From positions 1 through 5,671 of the forward strand of contig JAICXV010000190.1 in NCBI GenBank assembly GCA_025934545.1: a DNA stretch of 5,671 nucleotides, written 5' to 3'. This DNA comes from Verrucomicrobiia bacterium (GTDB lineage: Bacteria > Verrucomicrobiota > Verrucomicrobiia > Limisphaerales > Palsa-1400). The notes below the pieces were generated by a model that had not been told where the DNA came from, did no database searches, and saw only the letters and a list, made by a program, of their open reading frames with translations. Position 1 is the stretch's first letter, and each line of letters starts with the position of its first letter. Made by a program: the position numbers and the translations under genes. Shown here piece by piece: positions 1-5,671 of this stretch.

Positions 1-633
1 CGAATCGGACAAGCGCTCGGCGTAGACCGCCACTTGTTTCTTGTTCAAGTTGGAGATGATAGGGAATGGGACGTAGCGATTATCGATATAATGCTTTTGG
101 AATTTCTTCCAATCCAGAGTGACGTTGGTGTTGAGGATTGTTCCGATCTCTGACGTCAGATTACTGACCACGATGTAACTGGCGAATTGTTGCAATTCGC
201 TCTTCGTTGCAAGTGGGATGACAATGCTCGTTTTCTTCGCTTGCGACAGTCCAAGTGCGGCCATGAGCCTTTGCAACAAACCCGCCTTGGCCTGTTTTTT
301 GACTTCAGGATGCGCGACAACGTAAGCCGGCAAAACGCGGTTGGTGTATTCGAAGTAGAATTGGTCGCGCAGTTCTTCGAGATAAACGTTGATGGCGAAC
401 CGCGGCTGGTTTTCTGCGAGCACGCGGCCGTTACGGTCGAAAATCCGGCCGCGGATGGGAGAGACTCGGACAGAGCGGTACGACTGTTTTTCCGAGCTTC
501 TCTCGAACTTCTTCGTTTGAACGATCTGGACGAACCAAAGGCCAGTCAGCAAAACGAGCATGCCCGTTGCGACGATGATCGAAATCGTCCGCAACTGGCG
601 TTCATCTTTTTGCAACTGGTCGAAGATAAACAT
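1..633 (-). CDS. mrdA: Penicillin-binding protein 2 (elongasome transpeptidase), N-terminal part, cut by the left window edge
   Basis: This gene encodes a class B penicillin-binding protein, the D,D-transpeptidase that crosslinks new peptidoglycan in the lateral wall as part of the Mre/Rod elongation complex. It sits in the inner membrane with its bulk in the periplasm. The ATG at 633 opens a frame that runs without a stop to base 1 (211 codons). It has a short cytoplasmic head (about 1-16), one membrane anchor (about 17-38), then the PBP2 signature RGRIFDRNGRVLAEN at 61-75. A segment near 187-208 (PFPIISNLNKKQVAVYAE) resembles the start of the pedestal region. The catalytic SxxK, SxN and KTG motifs lie outside the window. 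It starts 3 nt after the mreD stop and has no clear ribosome site, so translational coupling is likely. The stretch between the signature and the pedestal-like segment looks about 60 residues longer than in E. coli PBP2. Identity rests on the signature plus operon position. Confidence 0.93.
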   Translation of the reverse strand, partial: MFIFDQLQKDERQLRTISIIVATGMLVLLTGLWFVQIVQTKKFERSSEKQSYRSVRVSPIRGRIFDRNGRVLAENQPRFAINVYLEELRDQFYFEYTNRVLPAYVVAHPEVKKQAKAGLLQRLMAALGLSQAKKTSIVIPLATKSELQQFASYIVVSNLTSEIGTILNTNVTLDWKKFQKHYIDNRYVPFPIISNLNKKQVAVYAERLSDS

Positions 634-636
634 TGG

Positions 637-1200
637 TTATGAATTCAAAGTGGTGCGGCCTCGTTTGATTTCCCGATCGGCGCGGAATGGAACGTCGGTT
701 CGGGGTTGATAGCTCAATGCGTATTGGACGCGCGCGAATATTTTGAAGAAAAGCGGCGTCGCAATACCTCCGGCCCACGCGAGGACGAATAATTGCCACA
801 GTGATTTCCAGCCGATCAGCGGGACATTTCCGCCGTTCATCAGCAGGAACAATGTCATCAATGGATGCAACACGCTTGCGACCACACCCATGATCATTTG
901 CGCAAAGAAATGTTCGCGCATGAGCAGTTCGCGTTGACGATGGATGACGACGCCAATGAGAAATAGCGGAAGTATGCTCACGCCGAGCGGATTGAGTGAA
1001 AGCGAATCGAAGAGCAACCCGCCGATGATGGCGAGCGCAATGACTGTGATGATGTCGCTGGTCAGCGCTGCGAAAACCATGAGCGCCGGCAGAAGGTCGA
1101 TCTGAACGCCCAGAGCATTGCGCACGAAACCAACGTGTGCCTCTAAAAACACCGCGACATACGCGATGGCCAAAATGAAAATGGTGCTGAGCGCGTTCAT
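637..1200 (-). CDS. mreD: Rod shape-determining protein MreD
   Basis: MreD is a small integral membrane protein of the elongation complex, thought to link MreC and MreB with PBP2/RodA in the inner membrane. The 187-aa product is of normal family length and very hydrophobic. About six membrane segments can be placed, near residues 3-20, 33-48, 50-65, 71-87, 98-119 and 133-155, followed by a basic, polar C-terminal tail (165-187). The GLLFDSLSLNPLG stretch at 61-73 matches the conserved MreD pattern with an aspartate after the third helix and a glycine before the fourth. Its ATG at 1200 overlaps the mreC stop as ATGA, and its TAA is 3 nt before the mrdA start. MreD sequences diverge strongly, so the call depends on topology, length and position between mreC and mrdA together. 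Confidence 0.93.
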   Translation of the reverse strand: MNALSTIFILAIAYVAVFLEAHVGFVRNALGVQIDLLPALMVFAALTSDIITVIALAIIGGLLFDSLSLNPLGVSILPLFLIGVVIHRQRELLMREHFFAQMIMGVVASVLHPLMTLFLLMNGGNVPLIGWKSLWQLFVLAWAGGIATPLFFKIFARVQYALSYQPRTDVPFRADREIKRGRTTLNS

Positions 1201-2114
1201 TTCGTTTTCGTACGCGTGTTGGGCCGCTGCGTCTTGGATGTACGCCGTTCGAGCATGGGTGCGGGTTGCGCCACAGCCGGTTGATCGTTACCCGGAACGA
1301 TTACCCAAATTTCTTCGAGCGACGCGAGGTTGGCAAAAAGTTGAACGCGGGCTTCTGTGGTCAACCCGTTGTCGCGGCTGCGTTTGTCAACTATTCGACC
1401 AATGGGAATGCCAGGTGGAAATACTCCACCGTCGCCTTCGGTCTTCACAAGTTGGCCCGGTGAAACAACGCTGCTGCCCGGCAAGTACGCGAGATCCACC
1501 ATATTGTTCTCTTGTGGGCTGGTTGAACTCGTCATGATAATTCCAGTCTCCTCTTGTCGGTTCGTTGTCATCACCCCTGCGGAGACGCGCACGTTCGGGT
1601 CGCCTAAAAGAACCACTTGTGAGTGGGTTTCGGAAACGGAATAAACACGGCCGACCAATCCATCCATCGTTCGCGCAGGTAAACCGACTCGAATCCCATC
1701 GCGCGCGCCTAAATCAATTGTCACGCTGCGCCACCAATTGGCGGGGTCATGCGCGATGACGCGGCCGAGTTTCAAGGAACCGGGCTGCTGCTTTTTCCAA
1801 CCGACATATTGGCGCAAGCGATCATTCTCCCGTTCCAATTCGGCATCGCGCGTGAGTAAAAGCCGAAGTTGTTGGTTCTCGTTTTGAAGCCGTTTGTTTG
1901 CCTCGAGCAACTCCCGTTTCGTGACGATTATGTTGCCAGTTTTTTGCGCAACGTCGTGAGTAGAACTCACCCAACCGAAGAGGGGGAGAAAGAGCCCGCT
2001 GATTGCCAGCTTGAATTTACCCATGGTCTGCACCGGCAGCTTCAGCAAGACAGCCACCACCAGCACCACCACAATCAGCCCTATAAAATGAGCTTTCTTA
2101 AACATGTCGCCCAT
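1197..2114 (-). CDS. mreC: Rod shape-determining protein MreC
   Basis: MreC is a bitopic inner-membrane protein whose periplasmic part organises PBP2 and other wall enzymes along the MreB filament. From the ATG at 2114 the product has 305 aa. It has a short cytoplasmic head, a membrane helix at about 9-24, a second hydrophobic patch at about 37-49, a coiled coil rich in E, L, N and R at about 57-105, and then the beta-rich MreC domain (about 116-275). That domain shows DPANWWRSVTIDLGARDGI, DGLVGRV and the late GVFPPGIPIGRIV motif. The tail (286-305) is basic and low in complexity. The start is uncertain: a TTG at 2174, one nt after the mreB stop, would add 20 residues, and an ATG at 2105 would remove three. 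I prefer 2114 because it is an ATG with AAGGAA upstream (spacing about 14 nt) and the extra 20 residues lie over a perfect hairpin. The 3' end overlaps mreD by 4 nt. Confidence 0.95.
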   Translation of the reverse strand: MGDMFKKAHFIGLIVVVLVVAVLLKLPVQTMGKFKLAISGLFLPLFGWVSSTHDVAQKTGNIIVTKRELLEANKRLQNENQQLRLLLTRDAELERENDRLRQYVGWKKQQPGSLKLGRVIAHDPANWWRSVTIDLGARDGIRVGLPARTMDGLVGRVYSVSETHSQVVLLGDPNVRVSAGVMTTNRQEETGIIMTSSTSPQENNMVDLAYLPGSSVVSPGQLVKTEGDGGVFPPGIPIGRIVDKRSRDNGLTTEARVQLFANLASLEEIWVIVPGNDQPAVAQPAPMLERRTSKTQRPNTRTKTK

Positions 2115-2140
2115 CTCGGGCGAACGTTTCCTTGGTAACA

Positions 2141-2159
2141 GACGACGCGGTGCGTCGTC
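2141..2159 (-). other. Perfect stem-loop in the mreB-mreC junction
   Basis: GACGACGC and GCGTCGTC form a perfect 8-bp GC-rich inverted repeat around a 3-nt loop, between the mreB stop (2176) and the preferred mreC ATG (2114). It is not followed by a T-run in the transcribed direction, so it does not look like an intrinsic terminator. It could be a structure that tunes mRNA processing, stability or translation between the two genes. If mreC started at the TTG at 2174, the same bases would encode residues within DDAPRR. Confidence 0.5.
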
Positions 2160-2175
2160 GCTACCCAAAATCAAA

Positions 2176-3201
2176 TCAACTTCTGGAAGAAGCCACGCGT
2201 TTCAAGAATTGCAGTTCCTGCAAAACACGTCCCGTTCCTTCAGCCACCGCAGTGAGCGGATCATCAGCAATGTGGACGGGGAGGCTGGTTTCTTCAGCCA
2301 CCAAACGGTCAATGCCGCGCAATAATGCGCCACCGCCGGCCATCACAATCCCGCGCTCGACCAGGTCCGCAGACAATTCAGGTGGGCAACGTTCGAGGGT
2401 GATGCGGATAGACTCCAAAATACTGGAGAGCGGCTCTTTCAAACATTCGCGGACTTCTTCCGAGCGAATGGAAAGGGTTTTGGGCAGACCGGCGCTTAAA
2501 TCGCGCCCTTTGACTTCCATCGTTAACTCTTTTTCCAGCGGATAGGCCGATCCAACCCGGATCTTAATTTCCTCCGCTGTGCGTTCGCCAATCATTAAGT
2601 TGTAGGCCCGCTTCATGTGCGCGACGATTGTCTCGTCGAACTCATCACCGCCAACGCGTAAGCTGCGGCTGAAAACAATTCCAGCCAGGGAAATAATCGC
2701 GATTTCACAGGTGCCACCACCAATATCGACGATCATATTTCCCGCAGGTTCGTGCACAGGTAGACCGACCCCGATAGCCGAAGCCATGGGTTGTTCGATC
2801 AAATAAACTTCGCGTGCGCCGGCGTGAGTAGCGGAATCTTTCACAGCGCGTTTTTCAACTTCGGTAATGCCTGAGGGAACAGCGACGACAACCCGGGGAG
2901 CGATGAGCTTGCGGTGATGCACTTTCTGGATGAAGTGCCGCAGCATGGCCTCTGTGATTTCGAAATCGGCGATCACGCCGTCTTTCATGGGCCGGATGGC
3001 TACAATATTTCCGGGGGTTCGTCCCAGCATTCGCTTGGCTTCCTCGCCGACGGCGAGCACGTTGGTCGTGCCGGCCTCGATTGCGACAACGGAAGGCTCG
3101 CGTAAAACAATTCCCTGGTCACGGACGTAAACCAGGGAATTTGCAGTCCCGAGATCAATACCGATATCGTTGGAAAACAGGCTCTTAAGTTGCGCTAACA
3201 T
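2176..3201 (-). CDS. mreB: Rod shape-determining protein MreB (bacterial actin)
   Basis: MreB is an ATP-binding actin homologue that polymerises into membrane-bound double filaments and steers lateral wall synthesis. The 341-aa product is of standard length. It begins with a short amphipathic stretch ([12 protein letters not shown]) that in many Gram-negative MreBs binds the membrane. The actin-fold ATP sites are intact: phosphate-1 [15 protein letters not shown] (12-26), the [15 protein letters not shown] connector (135-149), phosphate-2 [13 protein letters not shown] (157-169) and the adenosine motif [15 protein letters not shown] (284-298). No key residue is missing. The ATG at 3201 is preceded only by a weak purine-rich site. 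It is the first gene of the mreBCD-mrdA operon, so the promoters in the 161-bp leader probably drive the whole set. The C-terminus (320-341) departs from the E. coli type, which is common outside Proteobacteria. Confidence 0.98.
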   Translation of the reverse strand: MLAQLKSLFSNDIGIDLGTANSLVYVRDQGIVLREPSVVAIEAGTTNVLAVGEEAKRMLGRTPGNIVAIRPMKDGVIADFEITEAMLRHFIQKVHHRKLIAPRVVVAVPSGITEVEKRAVKDSATHAGAREVYLIEQPMASAIGVGLPVHEPAGNMIVDIGGGTCEIAIISLAGIVFSRSLRVGGDEFDETIVAHMKRAYNLMIGERTAEEIKIRVGSAYPLEKELTMEVKGRDLSAGLPKTLSIRSEEVRECLKEPLSSILESIRITLERCPPELSADLVERGIVMAGGGALLRGIDRLVAEETSLPVHIADDPLTAVAEGTGRVLQELQFLKRVASSRS

Positions 3202-3227
3202 GAATGATGCCTACTAATCGGAGCGAG

Positions 3228-3255
3228 GTTAGAGTAGTGCGCGACTAAGGGTCAA
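3228..3255 (-). promoter_or_regulatory. Candidate sigma-70-type promoter close to mreB
   Basis: Reading on the minus strand, TTGACC (3255-3250) is followed after 16 bp by TCTAAC (3233-3228). This is a 5/6 match to the -35 box and a 4/6 match to the -10 box. Transcription would begin near 3221 and give a leader of about 20 nt before the mreB ATG. The prediction is by eye, and promoter consensus in this lineage may differ. Confidence 0.35.
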
Positions 3256-3272
3256 GGATATTAGGGGAAAAC

Positions 3273-3289
3273 CCGCAAATGATTTGCGG
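3273..3289 (-). other. Perfect 17-bp palindrome in the mreB leader (weak terminator, attenuator or operator)
   Basis: CCGCAAAT-G-ATTTGCGG is a perfect inverted repeat with a one-base centre; as RNA the realistic loop would be larger. On the minus strand it is followed by GTTTTCCCC, so a terminator fit is possible but the T-tract is only four long. It lies 74 bp beyond the PIN gene stop and between the two candidate mreB promoters. It could therefore end the toxin-antitoxin transcript, attenuate transcripts from the distal promoter, or serve as a protein-binding site. Confidence 0.45.
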
Positions 3290-3318
3290 CGCGAACTACA
3301 CTTGCCGCAACAATCGAA

Positions 3319-3327
3319 ATTATAACA
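3319..3327 (-). promoter_or_regulatory. Candidate extended -10 promoter upstream of mreB
   Basis: On the minus strand TGTTATAAT is a perfect TGnTATAAT extended -10 element. No good -35 box lies at the usual distance, which extended -10 promoters tolerate. Transcription would start near 3312 and give a leader of about 110 nt containing the 3273-3289 palindrome. It begins about 36 bp after the PIN gene stop, as expected for a promoter of the next operon. Confidence 0.4.
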
Positions 3328-3362
3328 GCTGAGGTGACGAACCTTTGAACAAAATTGGCGGC

Positions 3363-3818
3363 TCACGACTGCTTTGCGCCGGACCCGGCTCGCCCAGTCT
3401 TTTCACGCATTCCCAAATACTCATCCGGCGAAAACACTGGAATCTCGCTATGCGCGAAATCATCTTTATTTCGCGTAACGATCGCCATAATCCCCGTTTC
3501 TGTTTTGGCTGAGAAATACTGAATGGCATCTTCAAAGTCACTGAAACTTGAGTCTAACCCTTGCTGAATCTCCGAGGCTCTGACAGCGGACACGTTAACA
3601 AGTCGCTTGAGTTTCCGGAGCAGAGCGAGCGCTTCACTATGCCCCTTTAGCTTTCTGACAATGTAGTAAAGATTACTGAACGACAGCGCTGAAACGAATA
3701 TGATAAGTCCTCCGGTTTCGGCCAGCGCAAACAATCGATGCGCATATTCCGCGAATGGCTGGCGGTCGGCCAAGTGATCCAGCGCGACATTGGTATCCAG
3801 GAAGATTTTATCCGCCAT
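3363..3818 (-). CDS. PIN-domain toxin, putative ribonuclease of a type II toxin-antitoxin pair
   Basis: The 151-aa product is a PIN-domain protein, a fold that forms Mg2+-dependent ribonucleases; in VapC-like toxins it cleaves tRNA, rRNA or mRNA. The N-terminal strand FLDTNVALD (6-14) carries the first catalytic aspartate D8. FSDFEDAIQ (92-100) supplies the central acidic group (D94, E96, D97), and IVTRNKDDF (113-121) is the typical late motif with T115, N117 and D119/D120. The acidic site appears complete, so the toxin is probably active. The ATG at 3818 lies inside the end of the antitoxin gene (11-nt overlap), with no strong ribosome site but an A7 tract 2 nt upstream, so coupling to antitoxin translation is expected. 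The last 13 residues or so look disordered. The actual RNA target cannot be inferred, and a non-toxin PIN nuclease is a less likely alternative. Confidence 0.88.
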   Translation of the reverse strand: MADKIFLDTNVALDHLADRQPFAEYAHRLFALAETGGLIIFVSALSFSNLYYIVRKLKGHSEALALLRKLKRLVNVSAVRASEIQQGLDSSFSDFEDAIQYFSAKTETGIMAIVTRNKDDFAHSEIPVFSPDEYLGMREKTGRAGSGAKQS

Positions 3819-4059
3819 GCTTTTTTTGCAATTCGTCCGCTATTACCGCTTTTTCATCAAAATCCGTCGGCAATTTAATTGCGCCGCGTAACGAATCGGT
3901 GACAGGTGTCTTTCCCGAACGGCTGTCGCGCCAGTTCTGCGCCATCACTCGCAACTGCTGCGCAACCACTTCCGGCAATGTCGTCCGATGCGCGCGAGCT
4001 TCCTCCTCAGCGGACTTCAAAACGTCCGAATCCAAATTGAGTGTCAAAGTTGCGCTCAT
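3808..4059 (-). CDS. Ribbon-helix-helix-like antitoxin (DUF6364-type) paired with the PIN toxin
   Basis: The 83-aa product fits a type II antitoxin that binds DNA as a dimer and neutralises the adjacent PIN toxin. The N-terminus ATLTLNLDSDVLKSAEEEA (3-21) matches the beta strand and first helix of a ribbon-helix-helix fold, and a second helix follows at about 27-40. The C-terminal half (51-83) has the GAIKLPTDFDEKAVIADEL pattern seen in antitoxins of PIN partners, a flexible arm that would occupy the toxin's active site. The ATG at 4059 has only a weak purine-rich upstream site. The gene comes first in the pair and overlaps the toxin gene by 11 nt, the usual antitoxin-first order, which favours autorepression through the upstream intergenic region. 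The last codons before the toxin start contain an A7 run. The family name is from recall of the pattern, not a search. Confidence 0.82.
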   Translation of the reverse strand: MSATLTLNLDSDVLKSAEEEARAHRTTLPEVVAQQLRVMAQNWRDSRSGKTPVTDSLRGAIKLPTDFDEKAVIADELQKKHGG

Positions 4060-4129
4060 GTGTTGCTCGATGGAAATCTACGATTTCGCAACGCCAATAG
4101 CAATCATCGCTTTAAACACGTGCGTGATC

Positions 4130-4142
4130 CGTCAACTGTCAA
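4130..4142 (-). promoter_or_regulatory. Tandem TTGAC motif upstream of the antitoxin gene
   Basis: On the minus strand TTGACAGTTGACG holds two TTGAC units seven bases apart; the first is a perfect -35 hexamer. No convincing -10 sits at 16-18 bp. The best AT-rich candidate, TTTAAA, is 20 bp downstream of the first unit. It may be a weak, repressible promoter or a direct-repeat operator for the antitoxin. Confidence 0.25.
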
Positions 4143-4186
4143 TGCATCGATGACCGGTCCCCAAATATTCAGTTCTTGTCGTTGCC

Positions 4187-4210
4187 TTCAATGATTGAAT
4201 GCCTCAATCA
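4187..4210. repeat. Interleaved short inverted repeats between the lipase and the antitoxin genes
   Basis: TTCAAT-G-ATTGAA (4187-4199) is a perfect 13-bp palindrome. Overlapping it, TGATTGA (4192-4198) and TCAATCA (4204-4210) form a second perfect 7-bp inverted repeat with a 5-bp spacer. Together they contain three TCAAT/ATTGA half-sites. It lies about 130 bp upstream of the antitoxin start and 56 bp after the lipase stop. The stems are AT-rich with no following T-run, so an operator or weak mRNA 3'-end structure fits better than a strong terminator. Confidence 0.4.
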
Positions 4211-4265
4211 AACGCTGACATTGAGATCACTGGCATATGGAGAAGTTAACAACAAACTTACATCC

Positions 4266-5671
4266 CTAACGCGCAACCACCGACGCAACGGCGGGACGGC
4301 TTACAATGTCATGAACCATTTTGCGGCTCTCAACGTTGGTTTGAAATTGCTGCACCAAATTATCGCACGCTGCCTCCGATATATACCAACCCAACGGCAG
4401 CGCGACTCCATTCTGTTTCCAGGTAAATTCAATCATGTCGCTCATTCCGTAGGCCTGCAATGCATCCGAAAGTTCGTGCGTCGCATCGTCTCCTCGCGCT
4501 TCACGGGCATTCATTACGGCAAATATCGGCGACAACTCGTCGAAGCCACTCTTACCATACTTTGGCAATGCCCGCGCTTTGTTCGTGCTCGTGTCGCTCT
4601 CAAACGCATGTCCTATCCGGATGACATAAAACCGATACGTATCATTCGTGCGCAAGACACTTAATATATCCAGTAATGTTGCCGTGCCCGAATTTTCGTA
4701 ATACCCGCCATCGACAAATCGATATTTCGTTTGCTCGTTGGCACCGCTGTGAATGAAATAGCCTGCCGGCGTCACAATCGGGAACCGCGCGCTCAAGACC
4801 ATGGCCGATGACAACGATACATCGCAATTGTCGTTCACATCCCAGGGCAGGAGCGGCTTGCAATAATTTGATTCGCAAAACGTAAATGGTGACATCGTCA
4901 TCCGCCGCCCGCTCTTCACTTCTGTCGTATTGAGCAACAGCGCCGGACCGCTGTTGTATGGTTTATGCCAATCAAAATATGATTTGGTGAGCAAACTCGC
5001 CGATTGATTAGTCACCGACCGCTCGAATGCTTTCTCCAAACCTCGCGCGCGATCAAACCACGGAATGTCGGGAAAAATAAATCGTTGCAGTAAATCCGGA
5101 AATAATGCCATGCCGAGCACGGGAGACAGATAATCCTGGGAAAATGTGTTGGTCGCAAATGCCGTATAATAGTGTTCTTCAGGTTTGGGCTGGACGCCGT
5201 TCGCGTGGCAGCTCTTGTAATACGCACTGAATACGGTGGCGCCCACACTACCGCCCGATACCCCACTGATCGCAAACACATGCTCGAAAAATTCAGGATT
5301 TTCATCCTGCAATCCTCCCAGCACCACCGCCGTGTCGCACGCCGCGCGTATCCCGCCGCCTTCCGTCGCGATCAGAAATACAGGGTATGGGTGCTGTTTG
5401 GTTCCGCGAGCGTCGGCCCACTTCTTGAAATAATCGTTCAGCCCGAGCGGCACCGGCGCGTCACCGATACGGCGCACCGCGTGATTGTCGTTCGCATCAA
5501 GCCATGTGAAACAGGCAGCAGCGAGCAGCACCACCGTCATGAACGGTATTCTCTTTACGGTCCCCGCAAATGTCAGAAAACTTCCGATTGGAATCCACGC
5601 GCCAACTCCGAAGAGTAATACCGTCAATGGCGAAAGCCATCGTCCAAACCAAACCGGAGTGCAAATGAACA
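4266..5671 (-). CDS. Membrane-anchored patatin-like phospholipase, 5' end beyond the right window edge
   Basis: This is a patatin-family serine lipase/acylhydrolase expected to cleave acyl esters of phospholipids with a Ser-Asp dyad. All the hallmark parts are visible: the oxyanion-hole loop GGGIRA (codons near 5360), the nucleophile elbow GVSGGS (serine codon 5258-5256) and the dyad aspartate in DGGYYENSG (codon 4712-4710). The domain is preceded by at least two hydrophobic segments, about 5570-5640 and 5500-5550, separated by a short basic loop (TVKR), so the enzyme is anchored in the membrane. A TTG at 5627 could be read as a start, but the frame stays open to 5671 and encodes hydrophobic, Trp-rich sequence continuous with the first membrane segment, so the gene very likely begins outside the window. 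At least 467 residues are present. Cysteines in the C-terminal half (FCESNYCK and the later DNCD) could form disulfides if the domain is periplasmic. The stop is TAG. The lipid substrate cannot be told. Confidence 0.9.
   Translation of the reverse strand, partial: FICTPVWFGRWLSPLTVLLFGVGAWIPIGSFLTFAGTVKRIPFMTVVLLAAACFTWLDANDNHAVRRIGDAPVPLGLNDYFKKWADARGTKQHPYPVFLIATEGGGIRAACDTAVVLGGLQDENPEFFEHVFAISGVSGGSVGATVFSAYYKSCHANGVQPKPEEHYYTAFATNTFSQDYLSPVLGMALFPDLLQRFIFPDIPWFDRARGLEKAFERSVTNQSASLLTKSYFDWHKPYNSGPALLLNTTEVKSGRRMTMSPFTFCESNYCKPLLPWDVNDNCDVSLSSAMVLSARFPIVTPAGYFIHSGANEQTKYRFVDGGYYENSGTATLLDILSVLRTNDTYRFYVIRIGHAFESDTSTNKARALPKYGKSGFDELSPIFAVMNAREARGDDATHELSDALQAYGMSDMIEFTWKQNGVALPLGWYISEAACDNLVQQFQTNVESRKMVHDIVSRPAVASVVAR

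Noticed and set aside
187..642. 151-aa plus-strand open frame
   Set aside because: It is antisense to the mrdA coding sequence, which carries a clear PBP2 signature; the plus-strand product has no recognisable domain.
1118..1644. Overlapping plus-strand open frames opposite mreC/mreD
   Set aside because: Low-complexity shadows of well-supported minus-strand genes, with no recognisable domain or independent support.
3273..3289. Strong intrinsic terminator after the PIN gene
   Set aside because: The stem is good, but the loop is tight and the following T-tract is only four bases, so I call it only a palindrome with possible weak terminator activity.
3202..3362. Small RNA or tRNA gene in the mreB leader
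   Set aside because: No cloverleaf or known RNA pattern could be drawn; only the single palindrome is supported.
3808..3830. Programmed -1 frameshift from antitoxin into toxin
   Set aside because: The slippery heptamer is in phase, but the toxin frame is +1 relative to the antitoxin, so a -1 shift does not enter it; only loss of one A or a +1 shift does.
4176..4664. 162-aa plus-strand open frame
   Set aside because: Mostly antisense to the conserved C-terminal part of the patatin lipase; no domain recognised.
4266..5627. TTG at 5627 as the true start of the lipase
   Set aside because: The frame is open to the window edge and its upstream codons continue the same membrane segment, so a start outside the window is more likely.
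1..5671. CRISPR array, insertion sequence or phage remnant
   Set aside because: No spaced repeats, transposase or integrase motifs, or long terminal inverted repeats were seen.

Overview
The window reads as a bacterial chromosomal segment in which every supported gene lies on the minus strand, so the biological order runs from right to left. The left 3.2 kb is the classical cell-shape (elongasome) operon mreB-mreC-mreD-mrdA (PBP2). To its right are a PIN-domain/ribbon-helix-helix toxin-antitoxin pair and the C-terminal part of a membrane-anchored patatin-like phospholipase. Moderate GC, weak Shine-Dalgarno sequences and the style of the MreB/MreC/MreD/PBP2 proteins suggest a Gram-negative, rod-forming bacterium. 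My best guess is Verrucomicrobiota (Pedosphaera/Limisphaerales-like); this is inference from general resemblance, not from a marker gene.

Layout from right to left: a patatin-like phospholipase, open past the right edge (4266-5671); a 206-bp intergenic region with interleaved short inverted repeats and a tandem TTGAC motif; an 83-aa antitoxin (3808-4059) overlapping a 151-aa PIN toxin (3363-3818) by 11 nt; a 161-bp mreB leader with two candidate promoters and a perfect 17-bp palindrome; mreB (2176-3201); a 61-bp gap holding a perfect 8-bp stem-loop; mreC (1197-2114, alternative start 2174); mreD (637-1200, 4-nt ATGA overlap with mreC); and the first 211 codons of mrdA (1-633, 3 nt after mreD), cut by the left edge.

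Together the mre genes make the membrane-associated actin-like filament (MreB), its periplasmic partner (MreC), the integral-membrane linker (MreD) and the transpeptidase that inserts lateral wall peptidoglycan (PBP2). The tight spacing indicates one transcript with translational coupling. The toxin-antitoxin pair and the lipase are probably independent neighbours; no functional link to cell shape is visible.

No RNA genes, insertion sequences, CRISPR arrays or long repeats were seen, and no gene-free stretch exceeds about 210 bp. The gene content is ordinary. The most curious sequence-level points are an in-phase A7 slippery tract at the antitoxin/toxin junction and the structured DNA in front of mreB and between mreB and mreC.
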